Source: Actinokineospora bangkokensis (lineage in GTDB: Bacteria > Actinomycetota > Actinomycetes > Mycobacteriales > Pseudonocardiaceae). Taken from it: a stretch of DNA of 64,000 nt. Shown here piece after piece: positions 57,047-64,000 of this stretch (position 1 is the stretch's first letter; each line of letters opens with the position of its first letter). The DNA is taken from positions 1-64,000 of the forward strand of contig NZ_MKQR01000015.1 of assembly GCF_001940455.1 (NCBI RefSeq). The letters are read 5' to 3'. The position numbers and the translations under genes are program-made. The notes below the pieces were generated by a model. It worked only from the letters and a program-made list of their open reading frames with translations. It did not search any database and was not told the DNA's origin.

Positions 57047-59209
57047 TCAGGGGGTTAGGCGGGAGACGGCGGTGGCGATGGCTTGGTCCAGGGCGGTGGT
57101 GGGGAGCAGGCGGGTGAGGCGGCTGAGGGGCATGCCGCCTGCCAGTTCTCGCAGGGGCATGCCTGACAGGGGGCCGCCGTTGCTGGTCAAGGGGGCCAGG
57201 GCTTCTTCCAGGAGGCGGGCGCCTTCAGGGTGGGCGAACCACTGGGCGATGGTGGAATCGGCGGTCAGGGGGATGCGGGAACCGTCGCCGGGCACGGGGA
57301 CCGTGGTGGTGGTGCGGAGGTCTCGGGAGGAGGCGCCGACCGCGACGTGGTAGTCGCCGCCTTCGATGGCCCACTGGGTGAGGGTGGGGTCCCAGAAGGC
57401 GAGGTCGCGGCGGGGGACGTGGAGCAGGACCTCGACCGTCTGGGCCCGGGCCAGTTCGACGACCTCGAAGGCCTTCAGCTCTCGGGGGGCGCGGCGCACG
57501 CGGGAGGTGGGGAGGCTGAGGTAGAGCTGGACGACCTCGTGGCCGGCGCGGTCGCCGGTGTTGGTGATGGGGACGCGGACGTCGATGCCGTTCTCGTCGG
57601 CTGTGGCGGTGGCTTGGCCGTAGGTGAAGGTGGTGTAGGACAGGCCGAAGCCGAAGGGGTAGGCCACGTCCTGCTCGCGGGCGTCGAAGCCGCGGTAGCC
57701 GACGTGGATGCCTTCTCCGTAGCGCACGTGGCCCGCTTCGCCCGGGAAGTCCAAGTAGGACGGGTGGTCCGCGAGGCGGTGCGGGATCGTCTCCGCGAGC
57801 CTGCCGGACGGGTTCACGGTGCCGAACAGGACGTCGGCGGTGGCGGAACCGCCCGCTTGGCCGAGCAGCCAGGCTTCGACGAGCGCGGGCACGGTGGTGT
57901 CCCAGGGGGTGCGCAGCACGCCGCCGTTGGACAGCACGACGACCGTGCGCGGGTTGGCTGCGACGACGTGCTCCAGCAGCTCCAGGTGGGTGGCGGGCAG
58001 GTCGATGTCGGTGCGGTCGGCGCCCTCGGTCTCCTGGTCGGTGCCGACGAACAGGACCGCGACGTCGGCCGCGGCGGCGACCCGGGCCGCCTCCGCCACC
58101 GAGGCGCCCTCGCCGTAGCCGGGGGCGAAGGTGACCGGCGCGCTCGTGGCGGCGGTGATGGCCGCCAGCGCGTCGTCCAGCCGGGTCGGGGTGATCAGGG
58201 AGCTGCCGCCGCCCTGGTAGCGGGGGGTGCGGGCGAACTCCCCGATGACGGCGATCGACTGGCCCGCGGTGGCCAGCGGCAGCAGGCCGCCCTCGTTCTT
58301 GAGCAGCACGATCGCCCGCCCGGCGATCTCCCGGGCGAGGGCGTGGTGGGCGTCGGCGTCGAAGGTCTCGCCCGGGTCGGCGGGGGCGGCCCGCTCCGCG
58401 AGCGCGCGCACCCGCTGCGCCGAGGTGGCCAGCAGCTCGGGGTCGAGGTCGCCGTCCGCCACCGCGCGCACCAGGTCCGCGTCGCCGCGCGGGTCGGGTC
58501 CGGGCATGGTGAGGTCGAGGCCCGCGGCGACCGAGGCCACCCGGTCGACCACCGCGCCCCAGTCGGACACGACGAGCCCGTCGAAGCCCCACTCGCCGCG
58601 CAGCACGTCGGTCAGCAGCCAGCGGTTGTTCGCCGCGTGCACCCCGTTGACCCGGTTGTAGGAGCACATCACCGTCCACGGCCGGGCCGTGCGCACCACG
58701 CGCTCGAAGCCGCTGAGGTACAGCTCCCGCAGCGTGCGCTCGTCCACGTCCGCGCTGATGGTCATGCGGTCGGTCTCCTGGCTGTTGACCGCGAAGTGCT
58801 TCAGCGAGGCCCCGACGCCCTCGCCCTGCACCCCCAGCACCCACTCGGCGGCCAGCGCGCCGGTGAGCAGCGGGTCCTCGGAGAAGTACTCGAAGTTGCG
58901 GCCGTTGAGCGGGCTGCGCTTGAGGTTGATCCCCGGGCCGAGCAGCACCCCGACGCCCAGCGCCCGCGCCTCCGCGCCCAGCGCCGCGCCCATCCGCCGC
59001 AGCAGAGACCGGTCCCAGGTCGAGGCGGTGGCCACCGCGGGCGGGAAGCAGGTGGCGGCGCTGCCGGTGAGCAGGCTGGCGCCCCCCGCCTGCTTGCGCA
59101 CCCCGTGCGGGCCGTCGGTGAGCACGACCGCGGGGACGTCGCCCACCGCCGCCGTCGCCCAGAAGCCGCTGCCGCTGGTCAGCTCCGCGTCCTCGACCGG
59201 ACCCACCAC
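57047..59209 (-). CDS. GH3 family beta-glucosidase
   Basis: GTG 59209 or GTG 59206 starts a 720-residue enzyme. The N-terminal barrel has TSGSGFWATA, INLKRSPLNGRNFEYFSEDP, KHFAVNSQE and the nucleophile in GLVVSDWGA (Asp216). The second domain has IVLLKNEGGLLPL and GTDQETEGADR, followed by a fibronectin-III-like domain (NTGDRAGHEVVQLYL). No signal peptide is seen, so it likely acts on imported oligosaccharides or glycosides. The extra C-terminal 90 residues are unusual but seen in related actinobacterial enzymes. A divergent TetR gene probably regulates it. Confidence 0.92.
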   Translation of the reverse strand: MVGPVEDAELTSGSGFWATAAVGDVPAVVLTDGPHGVRKQAGGASLLTGSAATCFPPAVATASTWDRSLLRRMGAALGAEARALGVGVLLGPGINLKRSPLNGRNFEYFSEDPLLTGALAAEWVLGVQGEGVGASLKHFAVNSQETDRMTISADVDERTLRELYLSGFERVVRTARPWTVMCSYNRVNGVHAANNRWLLTDVLRGEWGFDGLVVSDWGAVVDRVASVAAGLDLTMPGPDPRGDADLVRAVADGDLDPELLATSAQRVRALAERAAPADPGETFDADAHHALAREIAGRAIVLLKNEGGLLPLATAGQSIAVIGEFARTPRYQGGGSSLITPTRLDDALAAITAATSAPVTFAPGYGEGASVAEAARVAAAADVAVLFVGTDQETEGADRTDIDLPATHLELLEHVVAANPRTVVVLSNGGVLRTPWDTTVPALVEAWLLGQAGGSATADVLFGTVNPSGRLAETIPHRLADHPSYLDFPGEAGHVRYGEGIHVGYRGFDAREQDVAYPFGFGLSYTTFTYGQATATADENGIDVRVPITNTGDRAGHEVVQLYLSLPTSRVRRAPRELKAFEVVELARAQTVEVLLHVPRRDLAFWDPTLTQWAIEGGDYHVAVGASSRDLRTTTTVPVPGDGSRIPLTADSTIAQWFAHPEGARLLEEALAPLTSNGGPLSGMPLRELAGGMPLSRLTRLLPTTALDQAIATAVSRLTP

Positions 59210-59221
59210 CGCCCACCACCC

Positions 59222-59243
59222 TTACCTAGTACCTAGTAGGTAA
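59222..59243. promoter_or_regulatory. TetR operator between GH3 and TetR genes
   Basis: TTACCTA (59222-59228) and TAGGTAA (59237-59243) form perfect 7-bp arms around GTACCTAG, which repeats the half-site. The AT-rich site lies 12 bp upstream of the GH3 start and 57 bp before the TetR start. Confidence 0.6.
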
Positions 59244-59299
59244 TCAGCAGCGCTAAGGTATCCCCGCCAGGGCACCTCGGCAACCGACGGGAGGGTGGC

Positions 59300-59905
59300 G
59301 TGGCGGCGGCACCGACCGGGCGCAGGCGCGACCGCACCAGGCTGCCCGCGGCCGAGCGGCGCGCGCAGATCCTCGCCGTGGCCACCCGGCTGATCGGTGA
59401 GCGCGGCTACTGGGCCCTGTCGCTGCAGGACGTCGCCGACGAGTGCGGGCTGACCGTGCCGGGGCTGCTGCACCACGTGCCGTCGAAGGACGCGCTGCTC
59501 GTCGCCGTGCTGGGCCACCGCGACGAGCGCGACGCCGAGTCGCTGGCCCGCGAGCTGGGCGGGCCGGTGGCCGACGCCGACCTGGAGCGGGTGTGCGCGG
59601 CGCTGGTGCGGCGCAACGCCACCCAGCCCGAGATCGTCCGCCTGTTCGCCGTGCTGGAGGTCGAGTCGCTGACCCCCGGCCACCCCGCGCACGACTACTT
59701 CCGGCACCGCCAGCGCGAGACGCTGCGGGTGCTGGCGTCGCTGGCGCGCGGGCACCCCGACCCGGCGCGGCTGGCGCTGCAGGTGGTCTCGGCGATGGAC
59801 GGCCTGCAGGTCCAGTGGCTGCGCGACCCCGGCGACGGCCCGCGCTGCGACCTGGTCGCGGAGTGGGACGCGCTGGCCGCCCGCCTGTTCGCGGATCGGA
59901 CGTGA
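59300..59905 (+). CDS. TetR family transcriptional regulator
   Basis: GTG 59300 follows GGGAGG. The 201-residue protein has the HTH SLQDVADECGLTVPGLLHHVPSKDALL near residues 41-67 and a helical C-terminal domain. It is divergent from the GH3 beta-glucosidase gene with a perfect inverted repeat between them, a common actinobacterial arrangement for glycoside-inducible enzymes. Confidence 0.9.
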   Translation: MAAAPTGRRRDRTRLPAAERRAQILAVATRLIGERGYWALSLQDVADECGLTVPGLLHHVPSKDALLVAVLGHRDERDAESLARELGGPVADADLERVCAALVRRNATQPEIVRLFAVLEVESLTPGHPAHDYFRHRQRETLRVLASLARGHPDPARLALQVVSAMDGLQVQWLRDPGDGPRCDLVAEWDALAARLFADRT

Positions 59906-59943
59906 GCTCGGTTCACCCCGGGTCGCTGGGTAAGTTGGGGGGC

Positions 59944-61284
59944 ATGAGCGACGGCGCCGGTGCGGGCGAGGACCACGACGACCCGGTGTCCAGGCTGCGC
60001 GAGCTGGTGCGCGTGCCCACCGTGAGCCACCCCGACCACCGCGACGAGGCGGCGTTCGACCGGTTCCTCGACCTGCTCGCCCGGCTCTTCCCGCTGCTGC
60101 ACTCGGCGCTGGAGCTGACCAGGGTCGGCGGGCACGGGCTGCTGTTCCGCTGGGCGGGCACCGGCGGCGGCGACCCGGTGGTGCTCATGGCGCACACCGA
60201 CGTCGTCCCGGTCGCGGGCCGCTGGACGCACCCGCCGTTCGACGCCCACACCGAGGACGGCTGGGTCTGGGGCCGCGGCACCCTCGACGACAAGGGCCCG
60301 CTCGGCGCGATCTGCGAGGCGGTCGAGGCGCTGCTGGCCGACGGGTTCACCCCCGCCCGCGACGTGTGGCTGAGCTTCGGCTGCGACGAGGAGGTCTTCG
60401 GCAGCGGCGCGGAGGCCGCGGTGGCGGAGCTCTCGGCGCGCGGCGTGCGGCCCTGGTTCGTCCTCGACGAGGGCGGCGCCGTCGCCGCCGAGGCGCTGCC
60501 CGGCCTGTCCCGGCCGCTGGCGGTGATCGGGGTGACGGAGAAGGGCACCACCTCGCTGAGGCTGACGGCCACCGGCAAGGGCGGGCACGCCTCCACCCCG
60601 GCCCGCAACGGCCCCACCGCCCGCATCGCCAGGGCGATCTCGCGGCTGGAGCGCACCCCGCTGCCGCCGCGGCTGCCGGAGGTGACGCTGCGCCTGTTCG
60701 GCGACCTCGCCCCGCTGGTGGCGCCCCCGCTGCGCCCGGTGCTGGCCGCGGCGTCGCGGCTGCCGCGCCTGGTGACCAGGGCGCTGATCGCCGCGGGCCC
60801 GGAGACGACCGCCCTGGCCCGCACCACGATCGCCGTCACGACCCTGTCCGGCAGCCCGGCGATCAACGTCGTTGCCGCCACCGCCACCGCCGGGCTCAAC
60901 ATCCGGGTGATGCCCGGCGACACCGTGGCCGAGGTCGTCGCCCACGTCCGCCGCGTCGTCGGCCCGGGGATCGAGGTGGAGGTCCTCCAGGCCAACGAGG
61001 CCTCCCCCGTCTCCCCCCACCGCGGCGACCCGGCGTTCGACCTGCTGGGCCGCGCGATCACCGCCGTGTTCCCGGACGCCACCCCGATGCCCTACGTGAT
61101 GATGGCCGCCACCGACTCCCGCCACTTCACGACCCTGTGCGACCGGGTCTACCGGTTCGCGCCCCTGCGCATGTCCAAGGCCCAGCGCGAATCCATCCAC
61201 GCCGCCGACGAGCGCGTCGAGACCTCCGCCTACCTCGACGGCATCCGCTGGTTCCGCCTGCTGCTCACCACCCTGCCCGCCTAG
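59944..61284 (+). CDS. M20 family metallopeptidase
   Basis: ATG 59944 starts a 446-residue protein with the M20 zinc-site motifs: VVLMAHTDVVPV, GRGTLDDKGPLGA, GCDEEVFGS, FVLDEGGA and a final SIHAADERVETSAYLDGI. The region KGGHASTP belongs to the lid/dimerisation domain. It resembles carboxypeptidase S and PM20D1-like N-acyl amino acid hydrolases. It sits 38 bp after the TetR gene on the same strand; a functional link to that gene is not evident. Confidence 0.9.
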   Translation: MSDGAGAGEDHDDPVSRLRELVRVPTVSHPDHRDEAAFDRFLDLLARLFPLLHSALELTRVGGHGLLFRWAGTGGGDPVVLMAHTDVVPVAGRWTHPPFDAHTEDGWVWGRGTLDDKGPLGAICEAVEALLADGFTPARDVWLSFGCDEEVFGSGAEAAVAELSARGVRPWFVLDEGGAVAAEALPGLSRPLAVIGVTEKGTTSLRLTATGKGGHASTPARNGPTARIARAISRLERTPLPPRLPEVTLRLFGDLAPLVAPPLRPVLAAASRLPRLVTRALIAAGPETTALARTTIAVTTLSGSPAINVVAATATAGLNIRVMPGDTVAEVVAHVRRVVGPGIEVEVLQANEASPVSPHRGDPAFDLLGRAITAVFPDATPMPYVMMAATDSRHFTTLCDRVYRFAPLRMSKAQRESIHAADERVETSAYLDGIRWFRLLLTTLPA

Positions 61285-61317
61285 CGGGTCGTCGGGCGTG
61301 GGACCAGCGCCCGCCGG

Positions 61318-62703
61318 TCAGTCCTCCTCCCGCTCGGCGGGCAGCTCGCCGGAGCGGACGGCGGCGGCGAGGTCCTCGTGGTCGGCCTCGGTGCGGTCGG
61401 CGTAGGCGACCGCGTAGCCCGCCACCGCGTCGTCGAGGTCCTTGCCGCAGTAGCCGTCGAGGACGCGCGGGTCCATGGAGCGGGTGTGCGCGCGGGCGAG
61501 CAGGGCGCCGGAGAGGCGGCCGTAGTCGTCGAGGTGGCCCGCGCCGAGGGTGGTGGCGTCGATCTCGCCCTTGCGGTTGCGGAACTGGCGGACGATGTAG
61601 TGCCGGTCGCGCACGGTCGTCCAGCCGAGCAGGATGTCGGTCTCGGCCTGCACCAGGCGGGCGCCGTGCACGATCCGCTTGCCCTCGTGCTTGGCGGGCC
61701 CGTGCCCGAGCGCCGCGGCCACCGCCGAGCCCGGCGCCTCCTTCACCTGGAGCACCAGCGCCTCGTCGCCGTTGCCGCGCAGCAGCACCAGGTAGTTGCG
61801 GAAGCCGACGCTGCCGGTGCCCACCACGCGGTGCGCCACGTCCGACACCGCGTAGCGGGCCAGCAGGTTGCGCCGCGACTCGCGCAGCGACTCGGCGTAC
61901 TCCGGCAGCGCCGCCACCACGTCGTCGGCCACGTCCGGCGGCACCGCGGCCAGCACCGGCGGGTCGGGGACGAACCGCAGCCGGGCGTCCTGGTCCGGGC
62001 GCGCCCACCGGGCCACCACCCGGGAACTGGTGTTGCGGCCCGCCTTGCGCGCCGCCTCCTCGAAGTCGTCGATGAGCGCGTGCGCGCGGGCGCCGTGCAG
62101 CACCGACTCGTCGCCCAGGGCGCCCCACGACTCCAGGAACGGCTGCTCGGCGAGGGTCTTCATCGTCTTGCGGTAGGAGCGCACCACGTCCTCGGCGGCG
62201 TCGCGGCACGCCTTCTCCCCCACCCCACCCTCGCGGCCCGCGAGCACCAGGCTCGTCGCCAACCGCTTGAGGTCCCACTCCCACGGGCCGGTGGTGGTCT
62301 CGTCGAAGTCGTTGATGTCCATGACCACCCGGCCCTCGGGCGTGCCGAACAGCCCGAAGTTGGCCGCGTGCGCGTCGCCGCAGATCTGCCCCTCGACCCC
62401 GGTGCGCGCGCCCGCCGCCAGGTCCTCGGCCATCAGCCCGGCCGACCCGCGGAAGAACGCGAACGGCGAGGCCACCATCCGCCCGACGCGCAGCGGCACG
62501 AGGTCGGGGTGGCGCCCGGCGTTGCTCGCCCGCACGAACCCCACCGCCGAGGGCCGGTCCGCGGCCGTGGAGACCACGCCCTGCTCGGCGTGCGGCACCA
62601 CCTCCCGCAGCGAGCGGCCGTGCGCCTCGGCGGCCTCGGGGTCCTGCCAGGTCGCCAGGGCCTCGCGGACGTGCCTGCGCGTCTTGTCACCCATGGCGCG
62701 CAT
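61318..62703 (-). CDS. DUF2252 family protein
   Basis: ATG 62703 or ATG 62694 starts a protein of about 461 residues. It has the DUF2252 landmarks: FVRASNAGRHPDLVPLRVGRM, SPFAFFRGSAGLMAEDLA, ICGDAHAANFGLFGTPEG, VMDINDFDETTTGPWEWDLKRLATSL and YCGKDLDDAV. The GDAHxxNFG and DxNDFDE motifs resemble the catalytic core of aminoglycoside-phosphotransferase-like kinases, so a small-molecule kinase is possible. No biochemical function is firmly known. Confidence 0.9.
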   Translation of the reverse strand: MRAMGDKTRRHVREALATWQDPEAAEAHGRSLREVVPHAEQGVVSTAADRPSAVGFVRASNAGRHPDLVPLRVGRMVASPFAFFRGSAGLMAEDLAAGARTGVEGQICGDAHAANFGLFGTPEGRVVMDINDFDETTTGPWEWDLKRLATSLVLAGREGGVGEKACRDAAEDVVRSYRKTMKTLAEQPFLESWGALGDESVLHGARAHALIDDFEEAARKAGRNTSSRVVARWARPDQDARLRFVPDPPVLAAVPPDVADDVVAALPEYAESLRESRRNLLARYAVSDVAHRVVGTGSVGFRNYLVLLRGNGDEALVLQVKEAPGSAVAAALGHGPAKHEGKRIVHGARLVQAETDILLGWTTVRDRHYIVRQFRNRKGEIDATTLGAGHLDDYGRLSGALLARAHTRSMDPRVLDGYCGKDLDDAVAGYAVAYADRTEADHEDLAAAVRSGELPAEREED

Positions 62704-62814
62704 TGTGGACCCACCGGGGCGCCCGGCGGCAAGGGGTCACCAGGTGAGGACGGACACCGAGAACAAACGGAACACAACGGCTCCGCGGAGCCCGGCACGC
62801 ACCCGTCGGGTGGG

Positions 62815-64000
62815 TCAGACCAGGTGCAGGCGGCGGGCCATGTCCGAGGTGAAGACGCCCTCGGGGTCGGCCTCCGCGCGGGTCTTCTGCCACTCCCCCA
62901 GGCGGGGGTACATCCGGTGGATGGTGTCGGGGGTGGTGATGGCGTCCTTGGCGAAGTACAGGCGCCCACCCGCGTCCAGGACCATCTCGTCCAGGGTCGC
63001 GCAGAAGCCCTGGAGGCCGGGGCTGACGGGGAAGTCGAGGCTGAGCATGAAGCCGGGGTGCGGCCAGGACAGCGGGGCGGGGTTGCTCTCGCCCATGCGC
63101 TTGAAGACGTTGAGGAACGACCAGTGGCCGGAGGCGACGATGGTGCGGACGATCTCGGCGAGCTTGGCCTCGGCGCCGTAGGGGGCGGAGAACTGGTACT
63201 GGATGAAGCCGCGGCGGCCGTAGGCGCGGTTCCACTCCCCCAGCAGGTCGAGCGGGTGGTAGAACTGCGTGAGGTTCTGCACCCGGCCGCGGGCGTGCTT
63301 GGGGTAGATCCGGTGCGACAGCTCGGCGGCGGTGCGGATGGTGAGCTTGTTGACCATGCCGTTCGGGAAGACGTCCGGCACGGTGAACAGCTGCGGGGCG
63401 TCGAACCGCAGCGGGTCCCTGCGCAGCTTCGGGGGCAGTTCGTCGCGCTTGGCGAGGCTGCCGCGGGTGAAGCCCGCCCGGCCCAGGTGGGGGCCGGTGG
63501 TGATGGTGTCGAGGACCGACATCGAGTAGTCGTAGCCGTCGTCGGAGCCGTTGGTGAGCAGCTCCATCGTCTCGTCGAGGCTGCTGGTGCGGTCGTTGTC
63601 GGCGATGAAGTAGGCCGTCTCGGTCTTCTTCATCCGCACCTTGGCCCGCAGCACGACCCCGGTGAGGCCGATTCCGCCCACGGTGGCCCAGAACAGCGGG
63701 CTCTCCGGGGTGAGGGTGCGCACCTCGCCGTCGGCGGTGAGCAGGTCCAGCGACACCACGTGGTTGCCGAAGCTGCCCGCGGTGTGGTGGTTCTTGCCGT
63801 GGATGTCGCACCCGATGGCCCCGCCCACGGTGACCTGGCGGGTGCCGGGCAGCACCGGGATCCACAGGCCGTGGCGGAGCACCGCGCGCAGCAGGGCGTC
63901 CAGGCTCACCCCGGCGTCGACGTCGGCGATGCCGGAGTCCGGGTCGATGGAGTGGATCCGGTCGAACGGGGTCATGTCGATGACGGTGCCGCCCGCGTTC
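62815..64000 (-). CDS. dprE1: Decaprenylphosphoryl-beta-D-ribose oxidase DprE1, partial
   Basis: The 5' end lies beyond the window; about 395 C-terminal codons are visible. The sequence follows mycobacterial DprE1 closely: [33 protein letters not shown] (FAD site), [42 protein letters not shown] with the catalytic Lys, and a conserved C-terminus DMARRLHLV. With DprE2 it epimerises DPR to DPA, the arabinose donor for arabinogalactan, near the plasma membrane. The residue equivalent to M. tuberculosis Cys387 is Ser here (codon 63040-63042). Confidence 0.94.
   Translation of the reverse strand, partial: NAGGTVIDMTPFDRIHSIDPDSGIADVDAGVSLDALLRAVLRHGLWIPVLPGTRQVTVGGAIGCDIHGKNHHTAGSFGNHVVSLDLLTADGEVRTLTPESPLFWATVGGIGLTGVVLRAKVRMKKTETAYFIADNDRTSSLDETMELLTNGSDDGYDYSMSVLDTITTGPHLGRAGFTRGSLAKRDELPPKLRRDPLRFDAPQLFTVPDVFPNGMVNKLTIRTAAELSHRIYPKHARGRVQNLTQFYHPLDLLGEWNRAYGRRGFIQYQFSAPYGAEAKLAEIVRTIVASGHWSFLNVFKRMGESNPAPLSWPHPGFMLSLDFPVSPGLQGFCATLDEMVLDAGGRLYFAKDAITTPDTIHRMYPRLGEWQKTRAEADPEGVFTSDMARRLHLV

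Noticed and set aside
1-64000. CRISPR arrays, tRNA or rRNA genes, transposases or prophage genes
   Set aside because: Reading both strands gave no regularly spaced repeats of CRISPR size, no conserved tRNA or rRNA blocks and no transposase or phage protein motifs. Small structured RNAs cannot be excluded without a covariance search.

Overview
The window is a very GC-rich stretch of actinobacterial chromosome. Long GC3-biased genes, frequent GTG starts, many 1- to 4-base stop/start overlaps, a dprE1 gene (arabinan-type cell wall) and a true flagellin together suggest a Pseudonocardiaceae-type genus with motile cells or spores, such as Actinosynnema, Saccharothrix or Actinokineospora. That genus-level guess is inference. 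No rRNA, tRNA, CRISPR array, phage or complete insertion sequence was recognised. About 52 protein genes are supported; two run off the ends (a P-loop regulator at the left, dprE1 at the right).

Region 1 (1-17.5 kb) is a series of small regulator/enzyme modules. These are TetR with a GMC (cholesterol-oxidase-like) oxidoreductase, a ketopantoate-reductase-family protein, an MFS exporter, TetR with an NAD-dependent epimerase (sharing a 22-bp operator), AraC with DUF2000, a PRISE-like reductase with a MmyB-type regulator, an alpha/beta hydrolase plus carboxymuconolactone-decarboxylase pair with LysR, HxlR with an NmrA-type reductase across a perfect 10-bp-arm palindrome, and a short-chain dehydrogenase with a MmyB-type regulator sharing a 20-bp motif. 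A structured repeat element lies at 10.6-10.9 kb.

Region 2 (17.5-26.5 kb) looks like a surface-appendage decoration locus. A flagellin gene stands divergent to a membrane protein, a 1289-residue glycosyltransferase/glycosyltransferase/FkbM-methyltransferase fusion and two OafA-type acyltransferases. Region 3 (26.6-32.2 kb) is a complete class II lasso-peptide cluster: precursor, cyclase, PqqD-like leader-binding protein, protease and ABC exporter, with the last four joined by 4-base overlaps. A divergent SARP regulator faces it, and three heptamer direct repeats with 11-bp period lie between them. The predicted core peptide is unusually long (31 residues).

Region 4 (32.6-44.0 kb) holds a leucine/phenylalanine-dehydrogenase plus DUF2000 operon divergent to an Lrp regulator. 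Next is a five-gene aromatic-ring-cleavage operon (extradiol dioxygenase, FAH-family hydrolase, acyl-CoA synthetase, flavin monooxygenase, P450) opposite a TetR gene, then a flavin monooxygenase/MarR pair. Region 5 (44.1-50.5 kb) has an SRPBCC protein, a PP2C phosphatase and a heterodimeric ABC exporter whose two ATPase halves have lost complementary motifs, then a methyltransferase and a HAF-repeat protein.

Region 6 (50.7-57 kb) carries an HSL-type esterase, a Baeyer-Villiger monooxygenase and a beta-propeller protein, which together could oxidise a ketone and open the ester or lactone, and another dehydrogenase/MmyB pair. Region 7 (57-64 kb) has a GH3 glycosidase with TetR, an M20 peptidase, a DUF2252 protein and dprE1. 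In dprE1 the benzothiazinone-target cysteine position is serine.
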